64,000 nucleotides of DNA from Sphagnum compactum (GCA_965153455.1 OZ234494.1:24304001-24368000), one strand, 5' to 3'; shown: positions 46,976-58,794, counted from the stretch's first letter. Translations and numbers: made by a program. The notes: generated by a model from the letters alone, not told the origin.

Positions 46976-47953
46976 ATTCAGGGTAGCTGGAGCTTCTTCG
47001 ACATCATCAGTTCCATCTTTCTATACCCAACAGCGAGACGACCTTCTTGTTGCCAAGGTCTTCTTCTTCTTCTTCTTCCTCGGAGAGAAACACTAGCAAC
47101 GAGGAGGACGGAAGAAAAACCCAACCACAGCAGCAGGGATCAACACGGGCAACAACATAAGGCGGAATATTCTGGACCCATCCATGAAAGGCGCTGTCGG
47201 TTTTCATTGGGACCTTTTTGTGTCAGAGCCACGGACAGACAGACAGCAGACAGACAGCAGCCAGGAAGCGCGCCTCCGTCCCTCTCTCACTGTCTGCAAG
47301 CTTTCTTTCTTTCTTTCTTTCCCCTTTTGGAAGAGACAACAGAGAGGAAGAGACCCACACTTTACATTGCTGCAGCTGCTGCTCTTCCTGCACAGTGCTG
47401 TTGTGCTGTTGTTGCATCTGGTTTTAGGGAAGAGTACTAGTCTTGTTGTTGTTGGTGTTGTTGTAGCCTAGTCTGCTGGAACGAGCATGATGCGAGCATT
47501 GCCACCCACGACGACGAAGAGGACGATGACCAACTGGGTTTGTGTTTTGTGGCTGGGGGGAGGATTGTTGTGAGATGGGTTTCACTCAGAAGAGCAGCAA
47601 ATCTGACATGAGACAGAATGCAGTTGCCTTCTGATTTTTTGCTTGCTGCGCAGGGAGGTATGGATTGTGTGGATTGTTGTTGCAGCTGGGTTTTCTTCTT
47701 CTTGCTATGAGCTGCGAGAAACAAAACCTGGCAAACTGATTGACTATGTTCTTCTAGCTTCCAGAGGAGGTCTGTCTGTTCATGAGCCTTAACTGTGGAA
47801 GAACCTAGCTAGCTCGTCATGCCATCTCCTTGCACTGCAATGTGCATGGAAGCTCTGGTATGAAGCCCGAGGCAAAGCATTGTGAGCAGAGCATTTCCAC
47901 AAGAGAGAGAGAGAAGAAAAAAAGGGTCTGTGTATCATTCTCCTGCAGTAGCT
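46973..47953 (+). promoter_or_regulatory. Probable promoter/5' UTR of the glycosylase gene
   Basis: This is a simple-sequence-rich region: TTC repeats near 47060-47078, GACA units at about 47233-47260, and a TTTC run at 47301-47323. Several overlapping frames are open only because of these repeats. A leader intron is possible. Short upstream ATGs precede the chosen start. Confidence 0.4.
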
Positions 47954-50900
47954 ATGGTGGTGGTAAGCGACGACATGGATCACGGCTCACGTCTCAAGAC
48001 TCGGAGCCAAACTCCGTCCAGAACTCCTGCCAAGGTGCTTCCTAGTAAGAAGATCAACTCTTCCAGCAAGTCGCAGAATCCCACAATGTCTTCGTCCTCA
48101 TCGTCCTCCATGCTTACTCCAGTCCAGAAAGAAAGCGTGAGGTCTGTGTCCGCAGGCCCGAGAGAGAGGCCCGTCAATACTCCACTAGTGGCGCTGCTGC
48201 CGCCGGGAGTTCTTACCGCACAGAAAGGGGGACGAAGCAAGACACCCAACCGTCTGCAAGCTTCTTCCATGTCGTCTTCCGCCTCCGTATCCTCTCTCAA
48301 GAAGCTTTGCTCTACAGCAGCTCCAACTCCGGCAGCTCAAGCTCCAGGCTCGACCCAAGCTCTCTCGTCTTCTGTAGACCAGCACGCTAGACAGACTGCC
48401 GAGCCTGTGCAGCAGCTCTTCTTCCCTCTGTCTTCTTCTCTCTCCAAGGGCTCCAAACTTCCGCCTCCTCTTCCCATCTCCAGCACTTGCAACAATGCCA
48501 AAACTCCTTCCAAAAGCAATGGCCGCCCTGCAGGATGCGCACCAACCATTTCGCCTGCTGCATTGCTCACGCCTGTGGTGGTTCCGAAGCCGCGCTCAGC
48601 GACAACCACATTGACGAAGAGCAACAACCGCTGCAGTCAGGTTTCCCCAGCTGTGAGCTCTGGCGATGGAGAGCAGCAACAGCAGCAGCAGCGGCGACGG
48701 CGGCAGAGCAGCTCTGAGCTACCTTCAGTGTCAGGGAGTTATCCAGTACCAAGGAAGACGGCGATGCAGGAGTTTCATGAGCAGAGAAAGCTTCGCATTT
48801 CTGGTTATGGCCGCAACCCATGCTTGGTGAAAGCAAGCTGCATTGTGCCTGAGGGGCAGCTGCTTCCTCATGTCTCCCCACCCACTTTCAGTGCCAAGAA
48901 TCGGTGTGGCTGGATCACTTCTCAGAGTGGTATGTCAGATTCCCTGTAGCATCTGTAGAAGAATAACAAGAAGAACAAGATGTAGGGGTCCACCAGTTCT
49001 GCAATCTCTGCTGCAAAACCCTTTTGCAGTTTTGGGTTCTCTCAGTGAGAGAAGAAATCCTGGCATTCTGCAATCTCTCCTGCAGTCTTTGCTGTTTTTG
49101 GGTTCTCTTAGTGAGAGAAGAAATCCTGGCATTCTGGAATCTCTACTGCAATCTTTGCAGTTTTTGGGTTTTCTCAGTGAGAGAAGAAAGCCTTGCATTC
49201 TGCAACCTCTACTTCAATTGTTGCAGTTTTGGGTTCTCTTGGTGAGAGAAGATAGCCTCACATTCTTCTGACTTTCTTCTGCAGTCTCTAGGACTGCAAT
49301 CTTTGCGGTTTTGGCTTGTGTCCATTAGAGAAGCTGGCATTCTAGATTGCATACTGCAATCTTTTGGTCCTTGCAGCTCAACATTTCTATATCCTTGAGA
49401 AGTGTAGAGATGGGATGCCAATATGTACTATGTTCCCTGGTCGCAGATTGATTGATTTCCTGCATCTCTCATACAAGCCTTTTCCCTTTTCTGTTTGCCT
49501 AACATGTGTGATTTGGCATGGAATTCAGATGAAGCTTACATTGCATATCATGATGAGGAGTGGGGTGTTCCTGTCCATGATGATAAGTATGTCCTCTCTC
49601 AGCACTTGTCTGTCAAGTAACACATTTTTGTGTATATTCTTCTCATCATCATCTCCATCTTCATGATGATGATGATGCCCAGATTGCTTAGCTTTCTCCA
49701 ATGCATGAGTCCCTCGAGGATTTCTCACTGTCAGGGTGTTGGGAGGTATGATAGGCTTCTATTTGAATTGTTGGTGCTCGAAGGTGCACAGGCAGAGATG
49801 AGCCGACCCAGAATTCTCTCCCTTCGAGAGAACTTCAGGTAACATGAACTGCCACTTGCAGTGCTGTGAGACACAAGATTGCGAAAGATGCTAGTTACTG
49901 CGCGTGCTTATCAAGGTCCCTCATAGATCTAGGCATATAATGCAATCAGTAGATGCATGCTACTTTTCCCAGTGGCTAAGTATATATTGATGTGCATGAT
50001 CTTACAGAGCCAGGTTTGAAGACTTTGATCCAGCTGTGGTGGCAAAGTATGATGAAGAGAAGATTGCAGCTCTCAAGTCAGATAGTTCCATCTGCATTCC
50101 AGAGTCCAAAGTGCGGGGAGCTGTTGAGAATGCCAAGCGGATCCTTGAGGTATGGGTCTACACTAAGGTGTGACAGAGGAAAGGGAGAACGTGCATGTAT
50201 CATAATTAATATCCCTATTTCACAATAAGCCAGTCGAAGGAGGAGATGATTGTAGCAGAGAACAGCTCTGCTACAATCATCAAGGATTCACAAGCAGATT
50301 CATTTGCACAATCAGCTGCCTCTAGTGCAACTGATAAGTATTTACTTAATTTACACGCGCTGTTGGGAGCTGATGAAGCCAGTTGGGTAGCTGTGGTAGC
50401 TCATCACTACTATTTGTTATCAAGGTAATGGTGTGACACTTTGTGAGCAGCTCTTGTAAGGTTTTGACTGCCCTCATTGTCATGTTACCTTCAGAATTGT
50501 TGTTGTGGAGATTTCTCTGTAATTTTCTCTGCAATTTCAAAGATTTTTGTACAAGTCATTGCTCTTATGATAAAAACAACAGCAACTAACTGTGTTCCTT
50601 CCCATTTGGAAACTTCTAGAGTTTGCCAACATGAAGGCATCATGCACACTTACTTGTGGTAGTTGGGCTGGATGAAATGGTGCGCATTGGGCAGGTTGTG
50701 GATGAGTATGGTTCCTTTAGCAACTTTCTATGGGGCTTTGTGAACAACAAGCCAACTGTGAGTCACTATAAACTGCAGAAGCAAGTTCCAGTCAAAACTC
50801 CCAAGTCAGAGGCACTCAGCAAAGAGCTAGTACGACGAGGTTTCCAGTTTGTGGGTCCCACAGTGATGTGCTCTGTCATGCAAGCAGCAGGCCTGGTCAA

Positions 50901-51201
50901 TGATCACTTAGTGTGTTGCTTCCGACACCAGGAGTGCTCAGATTTGGCAGGAATAAAAGACTCAAGAAAAGGCTCAGATACACAAACTCAGATGTACAGA
51001 CAACATTCATCACAACCAGTCAACAACAGACCTTCTCAAGATCCAACCTCTTGGGTGGATGCATGCAACTTTCCATACCTGCCAGGTTTTCCATCACCTT
51101 TTGAGCTCACTCCCTCCTTTAGTTTGGCCAGGCTTCCAGTCATTGATGAGACATGGGAGAGAGAGACAAACACAGATGAAGAAGAACATGGTTTCATCTA
51201 A
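47954..51201 (+). CDS. DNA-3-methyladenine glycosylase I (TAG family)
   Basis: Five exons (47954-48929, 49529-49586, 49755-49838, 50008-50149, 50695-51201) join in phase to 588 residues. The first 310 or so are Ser/Pro/Thr-rich and probably disordered, with poly-Gln followed by RRRR, a possible nuclear signal. The catalytic domain starts RCGWITSQSDEAYIAYHDEE. Zinc ligands match E. coli TAG: Cys318, His333, His491 and Cys495 (in VNDHLVCCF). Glu354 matches the substrate-binding Glu38 of E. coli. The position of E. coli Trp46, which stacks on the methylated base, is Arg362 here (AEMSRPRIL). RRGFQFVGPTVMCSVMQAAG is the conserved late motif. The enzyme family excises 3-methyladenine from alkylated DNA in base excision repair. 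About 90 residues after Cys495 are variable and acidic at the end. Introns are GT-AG; intron 1 holds a tandem repeat, and intron 4 a hairpin and a family R repeat. Confidence 0.92.
48995..49265. repeat. 66-bp tandem repeat in glycosylase intron 1
   Basis: Four to five copies are anchored by GAGAGAAGA at 49046, 49113, 49179 and 49244. Each unit has a GTTTTGGGTT word, the inverted repeat TTCTCTC-AGT-GAGAGAA or a variant, and CATTCTGCAATCTCT. The period of 65-67 bases keeps frames open on both strands and creates artificial repeat ORFs. Confidence 0.9.
50245..50281. repeat. Perfect 16-bp inverted repeat in glycosylase intron 4
   Basis: GATGATTGTAGCAGAG is followed by a five-base loop (AACAG) and its exact complement. 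The stem is perfect over 16 base pairs and lies 80 bases before repeat copy C, about 95 bases after the exon 4 donor. Confidence 0.9.
50361..50540 (+). repeat. Dispersed repeat family R, copy C (glycosylase intron 4)
   Basis: It contains TGTTGGGAGCTGATGAAG, GGTGTGACACTTTGTGAG, a TTTTGACTGCCCTCATTGTC-like stretch and GTGGAGATTTCTCTG, in the same order as copies A and B in the kinase intron. Confidence 0.65.
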
Positions 51202-52699
51202 TATCAGCCAGTGTCTCATTGAGCCCACAAATGTCAGAAACACACATGGGGTACATGTACTGCAAGAAAAAACACCAAAGAATGATACCCAGTGGCAGTT
51301 AGCTTATCAATTTTCAGAGAAGTCAATGCATCTCAGAGCCTTGGGGCAACAAAAAAATACCAGAGACATGAGCATCAATTACAGAACTGCAGATGTGCTC
51401 TGTACACACCACCGTCCTCCTTGGATTTTACACTTGACACTATTACACAGATGATTCATGGTCCCCACATGTTTAGTAGAGTGGGATTAAGGAAAGGGGA
51501 TAGGAAGAGAAGTGGAACAGAAGATGAAGACACATTGGTGACAACAACTGCTTCATCCCCAAACAAACAACATGATGTCACATGACAATGATCCTACAAC
51601 TGCTACAGGCTTATGACAATGACACCATTTAGAGCCATGTTTTTCATGTTTTACAGGTCCTTCGACTCTTGATTCTTTGAGGTTAACCACTCTCATCCAC
51701 CCAATGCTTTATTTGTCAACCCTCTTTTGTACAATTTTTCATAAGTTTTTTGGAAGGCCATTAATGATTTGAATGATGGGCCATTTGAAATTTCAGCAAT
51801 TTGTTTCTCTGTCTTCTTATTGTGCTGATGTAACTTCACTGTTTTGCACTTTGAGATTTTGTATTGCAGTCTTATGCTGTTATTAATATGCATATAGGAA
51901 AAAGTCTGCGGTGGGATTTGATTTTGAATTAGAAATTCCATATCAAAACCTTTGACAAAAGGACTTTCAGTTGTTTTAATCCACAATGTTTTTGTCAATG
52001 CATGACAATTAGTGGCAATGCATTGTTAAAGCAGCTCCCCTAGCAAACAATAACTACCATGCAAATGTTAGCCTCCAGATGTTGTGGCTAGTGATATTTT
52101 TGTCAACATACCATGTTTTGTTTCCATGTTTTACCAATTCTTATTTGTGCCGAATGCTTTGCCAGTTGAACCTTTGGAGTTTTTTTTGTTAAATACATTG
52201 TTTGAGAAGTGCATAAAAGTATCCCTTTGTCAAAGAAAAACATACAATGTAAATGGCCTATAACAGAGTATCATAATGTGTTTATGACCGGCATCAGCAA
52301 CCACATTCTAACTTTTGGAGTAGTTTGAACCATATTATTGAAGCTCTTCTTAAGTAAAGTGTCTTGAATACTTCTTTTAATTTTCAAAAATACTAGTTTA
52401 GAGAATTGTGGAGACTTAACTTGCAAATGCTTTTATGAGGACAAATATCATTTTCATCACATTTCATGCTATGAAAATTTCACATTTCACCAGCATCTTA
52501 TGTTCTTTGGAGGTCTAAGCAAAAATCGTAAGGAAACAACTTCAAATACATGGGTGACTTGCAAATCTTGAATCTTATGCCACATGTGCATGAATATTGC
52601 ACAAGATTTTAGAGTTTATGAAATATTTGAAGGAATGATATTTGGTCATGACTAGTGGTGTGCACATATATGGTTTTAGACATACATGTTGTGTAAGTA
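51202..52699. other. Glycosylase 3' UTR and intergenic DNA
   Basis: The frame after the stop is closed. Open frames at 51292-51585 and on the minus strand at 51693-51998 show no family features. The first several hundred bases are probably 3' UTR. Confidence 0.45.
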
Positions 52700-52769
52700 G
52701 TGAACTTATTTACACTCCATATAAGTGTAAACCATGCAAATCCATGTAAAAAATTGAAAAAAAAGGAAG

Positions 52770-53402
52770 ATTTGTTCTTTCAAGATTTAGAGCTATTGAT
52801 TGACCCTTGCTTGGTTGGATCAAAATACATCAATGTGCCTAAATTTGAAGGGGAAAATTCTTTAACCTCATTGAGGTCACCTTTTTCAATAAGTACAAGA
52901 AGAAATGAAGACATGGAGAAGGCAACAAAAATGAAAAGGAGTTTGATGTTAAAAAATTTGTGTACATGAGCTTATTAGCTTCCATCCAAACCATGAGGCC
53001 AAAAGGAGGGTCCTAGATGTTGTGGATGAAGTTGGAAGTTGGCATTCACAACAACTTGGGTCATATAATAAAATTATCCATAAAGTGAGGCAAACATGGC
53101 ACCGGAAGCCCAGGTTTGGCCCATTTATGGAACATAACTTCAAAGACAATACCGCAAAATACACATGGGCCCAATGGGCCTTGAAACTCGGATTTCAAGC
53201 AAGACTTGACATGAACTCGATTTCATGCCGAATTTCCTACTTGTGCATTTGTCGCCTTATTTCCCATAAGGTGGTTGTCTTTTCCTGCTTATCTCTAAGC
53301 TCACACCACAGTCATCTTCACCGCTTGTTTAGCTTATGTTTGCAAGACCTTGATCATCTTGGCTTGCATCATTCCAAAAGTTTTGTTTGTTTCTTGCCAT
53401 AA
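52770..53402 (+). other. Unassigned ORF fragments, possible decayed gene
   Basis: One frame reads PFSISTRRNEDMEKATKMKR up to a stop at 52969. An overlapping frame continues ELISFHPNHEAKRRVLDVVD, then HKVRQTWHRKPRFGPF and TAKYTWAQWALKLGFQARLD, to 53402. The Trp-rich, basic composition looks like real but frame-broken protein coding. I do not recognise the family. It could be part of a transposon or of a lineage-specific gene family that includes the F-box-like piece downstream. Confidence 0.3.
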
Positions 53403-54012
53403 CCAATAGCCCTACAACCTCCTATGTCTCATCACCTTTATGCAATCTATGTTTGTAAGAGCTTGATCATTGCTTTTGAAGCTTTTCAAGGGTCTGCAAC
53501 AATCTGGAGATCGCTATTTTTGCAAGCTTTGAGACTTACGAACTTTGAGGCATTCTAAGGAGGGAAGGAATTCTAAGGAATATTGTCCTATCTTAAGTTC
53601 TACAACAAGGAAAACTTGCAACATTTTGAGGTGAGTTTTAGCCCATCATACACCAAGGATGGTTTTGGTAGCTTAGGGTACAAAAGAAGAGGAGGAGTAT
53701 TTTGGTCGTCTTACTCAAAATCTTTCTTTTTGGCAACATTTCTCCTATTGCTATGGTCATTCTTTGCATGTTGCAAGCAAGGGTTGCGATTTTTTCCAAA
53801 CCCTAATTGGTGGGTGTGTGAAAGAATCCTTGAAGCAAATTGTTTTTGAGCCTTCAAAACTAGAAACAAAACATTTCATCTTGTCTCCAAAAATTGAAAA
53901 CCCTTTTTCACCTCCACAAACTCCATAAATTGTGCCTTGTACCCCAAACCCTAGATCTTGAAGACGTGCCCATAGCCATGAAAAACCTAGAGAATACCCA
54001 AAACACCAATTA

Positions 54013-54290
54013 TTGCATCCTTTATTGGATGCATTTGTGATTGAACATGTCCTCCCAAAATTGCCTTTAGACCCGTCTATAATGTGGCACCTTCATCGAG
54101 TAAACCGTGAGTGGCATAAAGTTGTGGGTGAGTCCCTTGAATGGCATGCCCTAAACATTGTGAAATATCACAATTTGTTTTACCACCACACTATTGTTAC
54201 CCAAGGACTTCCAAGGTGGTCTTTGAAACAATGTTTGCAATTTGAATTTCAATGCTTGAAGCTTTGCTTCCTAGATGATGCAAGCATTTA
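54013..54290 (+). pseudogene. F-box-like fragment
   Basis: The frame reads VIEHVLPKLPLDPSIMWHLH followed by RVNREWHKVVGESLEWHALN, which resembles the F-box signature (LP..LP......L..V...W). There is no in-frame ATG before it, because a TGA lies upstream at 53959. The frame stops after 92 codons. It directly precedes the 297-bp tandem array. I call it a fragment; a functional F-box protein is unlikely. Confidence 0.35.
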
Positions 54291-54629
54291 AGATTTTAGT
54301 TTGAAGTTTGGGTTTGAAACTTCATATATTTTTTGAGCTTTTCAGATAGGCAGCTAGCTTTCATGTGTACGGGAATTCAAACCCATTTTTAAACCTTTTT
54401 TTTGGTTCTACAATTCAATAAACATTGAAATTTTTATTGGGCTAGTGTGTATGGGTATTTACATATTCTTGAAACCCTAACTTTTGGTTTGCAGCCACAA
54501 ACGCTTGAAATTTTTGATGAATTTGATGTGTGTCGGTTTAAACATGGTCCTAAAACCCTACCTTAAAACTTGTAGTTCTAAAAATTTAGTCATTGACATT
54601 GAGTTTCGAAGCTAGGGGTATTGTCATGA

Positions 54630-56370
54630 AGTATAAACCTTTGTTTATGGTTTGCACCTTAAACATAAACCCTAATTTGTGTACTTTGCTAGCCAGAATT
54701 ATTCAAGTATGTTGGTAATGCAAATGTGTGTGACTTTCATTATGGCCTTGAATCTACCTTGTGTTTAGAACATAAGGGTTTTATCTTTTGCTAGAAACTT
54801 GTGTTTATGGTCTACAGCTCAAGCAGAGACCCTAATAATGTTGGCCTTGATGAGTATGGCATTCAAACAAACCTCAAACCCGTCTTCCTAGATTTGATGA
54901 CATCCAAGCTTATAATGTTTTTTTCAATGGAGCTGCTCAAATGTCTATGTAGCCCTGAAAGTTTACTTGTCCATCTACAACTTGAATTAATGAAATATTT
55001 TGATAATGTGAATATGCATGACTTTCTATATGCCCTTGAATTCTAGTAATATACCAAGTGTTTGGAACTTAGGGGTTTTGTCTTTTGTTAGAAACTTGTG
55101 TTTATGGTCTGCAACTCAAGCATAAACCTCATAACATTGGCCTTAACAAATATGACATTCAAACAAACCTCAAACTTGTCTTCTTGGATTTTATGACATC
55201 CAAGCTTATAATTTTCTTTTCAATGCAGCTATTCAAGTATCGATGTAACCCTGAAAGCTTACCTAACCATTTGTAACTAGAATTAATGAAGTATATTGAT
55301 AATGCGGATGTGTGCGATTTTGAATACGTACGACCTTGAATTCTAGTAACACCAAGTGTTTGGAAGTTAGGGGTTTTGTCTTCTACTAGAAACATGTGTT
55401 TAGGGTCTGTAGTTCAAGCATAGACCCTAATAATGTTGACCTTGATGAGGTATGGCATTCAAACAAACTTCAAACCTATGTCATTAGATCTAAGCCTTTT
55501 CAAATTTATACTATTTATTTCAATGAAACTATGCAAGTACTTTAGGGTCCTTTAAAAGCTTACTTGCCCATCTACAACCATAATTAATGAAATATTTTGA
55601 TAATGTGGATGTGTGTGACTTTCTGTATGCCCCTGAATTTTGGTAACATACTAGGTGTTTGGAAGTTAGGGGTTGTCTTCTGTTAGAAACATGTGTTTAG
55701 GGTTTGTGGTTCAAGCACAAACCCTAATATGTTAGCCCTGATGAGTATGACATTCAAATAAACTTCAAACTTGTCTTCCTAGATCTAAGCCCTTTCAAGT
55801 TATACTATTTAATTTCAATGCATCTGCGTAAGTACTTTAAGGTCCCTTGAAAGCTTACCTATCCATTTATAACCATTAATGAAGTATTTTGATAATGTAG
55901 ATGAATTGTGTGACTCTGAATATGGCTTTGAATTCTTGTAATGTACTAGGTGTTTGGAAGTTAGGGGTTTTGTCTTTTGCTACAAACCTATGGTTACGGT
56001 TTATAACTTAAACATAAACCCTAATAATGTTTAACTTGATGAGTATGGCATTCAAACACACTTGAAACTTGTTTTCTTGGATCTAATGGTGTTCAAATTT
56101 TTAATGTTTATTTGAATGTAGTTGCCCAAGTACTTATGTAATTCTGAAAAATTACTTGTCCTTTTGTAGTTAGCATGATTCAAGTTTTTTGATAGAGTGG
56201 ATGTGTGTGACTCTGATTATGGCCCTAAGACCCTACCTTAAGCTCTGCAACTCTAGAAACTTGGTAATTCAAGTGAGGTTGGAGTGTAAGGGTCTTTAAA
56301 ATAACCAAAAACTTGTGTGTTAGGTCTGTAGCTCAAGCATATACCCTAATCTTTTGGCTTTGATGAATAT
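54630..56370. repeat. Satellite-like tandem array, about 297-bp unit
   Basis: Six diverged copies are anchored by an AAACTTGTGTTTATGGTCTG-like word near 54794, 55091, 55389, 55686, 55983 and 56308. Spacings are 297, 298, 297, 297 and 325. Each unit also has CAAGCATAAACCCTAAT-like, GAGTATGGCATTCAAACAAAC, CCCTGAAAGxTTAC, AATTAATGAAxTATTTTGAT and GTTTGGAAxTTAGGGGTTTT-like words. A partial unit begins near 54630. Because 297 is divisible by three, short ORFs recur at the same place in adjacent units. Confidence 0.88.
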
Positions 56371-56760
56371 GGTACCTAGACATTCCTAAAAATCGTCCAT
56401 GTTTCTACATATTGATTTGCATTTACATCCACTGTTTGATTTGCAAACCATGTCTTTAGTAATTATTTGGCGTGTAATTTAGTGGTTGAAATTTAATCAC
56501 TGTTTTGGTGGTAATAATTGATTAGTTAAGGTTTTTTCCAGTGGTTGTTAAATCAATGATTATGTATGTAGATCTAAGTGTGAGTGGTCCATTCTTTTTT
56601 TTGCATGTTTCGAAGGTTGGTTAAATTTTGGGCAAGTACATTTTCAAAGTTAAACCTACTAGAGACATAAGTATTTGAGTCAGTGGCATTGCATAAGGCT
56701 AAAGCCTTTCGGAAGGAAAAGGCACCAAGGCAACTTGTTGATTCTGTCCAGTTCAACACC

Positions 56761-56991
56761 ATGGCAACTTCTTACAATTTACCTTTTGCAAATTATAGCC
56801 TACGTAAGAAGCAGGTTGCTCAATTTATTCTTGCTGCTGTGTGGAAGCAAGTTTACATTGATTATCAAACAATTTATCTTATTCCCACCTTGTGGAGAAA
56901 CCCTCAAAAATTGATTGTGGGACATTTTGAAGGAATTGAAAACAAGAACTTCAAATGCAGAAGGTTCAGAGAAAGCAACATTACAATGTGA
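56761..56991 (+). other. Small unassigned ORF
   Basis: An ATG-started frame of 76 codons begins MATSYNLPFANYSLRKKQVA and ends in a TGA just before the first CACTA terminus. It could be a fragment. No family is recognised and no introns were placed. Confidence 0.15.
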
Positions 56992-57413
56992 TGAAGTGCT
57001 AGAGCGTTTGAAGGCCATAAACACTAAAAGAAAAACATGTATTTTCAACTAATTTTTGCGACTAAATTTTAGTAGCAAGAGACATTTTGCAACTAAAATC
57101 CCTTTAGTCGCCTAAGACAAGTCGCATATGATAGACTAGTCGCAAATGACAAAGGGTATTGTATGAAAGAAAAAGTCAACAAATACATTTCATCTTTTGA
57201 CTCCATTGTATACGTATTGTCACATGCGACTAAGATGCAACTATTTTGGTCACAATTGAGGGCAAATGATGTGCTGCCACGTGTCTTAATATTCGATTAT
57301 TTAAGATATTATAATAATTATTATTTTGAAATAATCTAGGACGTTTAATTCAAATACTTGGATGATTTTATATTATGACACGTGGCCCAATGTAAATATG
57401 CCATGTGGCATTA

Positions 57414-57444
<31 letters not shown>

Positions 57445-57655
57445 GGTTGGTAGGTACCTAGGTAGGTACATAAATAGATGCCTACAAACCTAGGCTACAT
57501 ACCAACCTATCTACTTAGGTTTTTAAATAGGTAGGTAGGTTTTACGTTCCTAGGTTAAATATTTACTCATATAGGTAGGTACATAGGTCAACCTAGGTGG
57601 GTAGGTCAAACTAGGTACCTACCTAGCTAGGTAGATAAGTAGGTTGGGAAGGTAA
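57445..57655. repeat. TAGGTACCTA-rich palindromic cluster
   Basis: About 200 bases consist largely of GGTAGGTA, TACCTACC, CCTAGG and ACCAACC words on both strands. They can fold on themselves extensively. ACCTACC and ACCAACC are also the AC-element cores recognised by plant R2R3-MYB proteins. The cluster lies inside the CACTA-like region. Confidence 0.75.
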
Positions 57656-58780
57656 ATATTTTAGAAATGTGCATAATTTGTTTTTTTGTGTTGGGTTGAG
57701 CTTTTTGATTAGCTCATCCCATGTGCACAAATTTCTTAATGTGAAATTCGACGACCACACCCCCTTGTTTATATAGTGTTCAAAATAGGATTGAAGAATA
57801 AACAAAATGGAATAAATTTTGAACTTGCAAACTTCCTCACAAACTAAGTTGTAAGTCCAAATTTTTCTTCATGCCTTACTTTTTTAGTTTTTAGATTTCT
57901 AAACAATTCAAGTACTAAATAACTAGATAATCATTTAATTAATAATGATTAAATTTACATATATTTAAATTATAAATTATACACTACAAATGTTCAATAT
58001 TCATTATCAATTACTCAAATACATAATAACTTCTTAATATTTAACAAACTAGCTATCTAGTTACTCACAAGTTATTAATTAATACATAACTCATAAATAA
58101 CTAAAACATTTTAAAATATTTTATTACTTTTAAAAATCTGATCGAATTATATATAATATAATTAATGTAAAAATATTTTAAATATTTATGTTAAAATTAT
58201 AAGTAATGAATTAACAATTGCTATTAGAAAGTAAATTTTTGAAAAATTATTATTCAACTAATTACATTAATTAATTTATAATTACATTTATTGTTGTAAA
58301 AATTATTATAGGTCAAATAAATTTTTTCTCTTGGTAATTGTTAACTATAAATACAATAAGTTGTTAAACATAACATTAATTTTCATAATTACTATAAAAT
58401 TACTATAAAATATTTATCGTAGATGATTAATCACAGAATTAAAATAAAATAGAATAATAAAATAACTTGTGAAATTAAAATCAATAAAATAATTATTTTA
58501 ACTACACTGTAATTTTTCCAAATTTTTAATTCAGGTTTGAAGTGTGAATAATTAGTTCAATTAGAAAATAATTATGCACATACTAATTAATTCTTATGTG
58601 AAATAATTACAATGATTTAAAAGTAATGTCACATTAATTATATTAATAATTTATTCTAATATAAGAATATAAGTTATATAACATACAAATATATATTATG
58701 ACAATAATTATTTAGTGTAACTTAGATTTAATAAACATAATCATTTATAATTATTTATAAAAGTGATTTATTATGGATAA
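57656..58780. other. AT-rich interior of the transposon region
   Basis: Extremely AT-rich DNA with no open frame of note and no recognised domain. Confidence 0.5.
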
Positions 58781-58794
58781 CACTAGTAGAAAAA

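Noticed and set aside
46823-47440. Plus-strand frame of 205 codons upstream of the glycosylase
   Set aside because: It is open because of GA, TTC and TTTC simple repeats. It contains no domain and sits in the probable promoter or leader.
48843-49271. Plus-strand repeat protein of about 140 residues (and a minus-strand one at 48935-49198)
   Set aside because: Both frames are open only because the intron repeat has a period close to 66, divisible by three. They overlap the glycosylase exon 1 donor, and splicing there restores a conserved frame.
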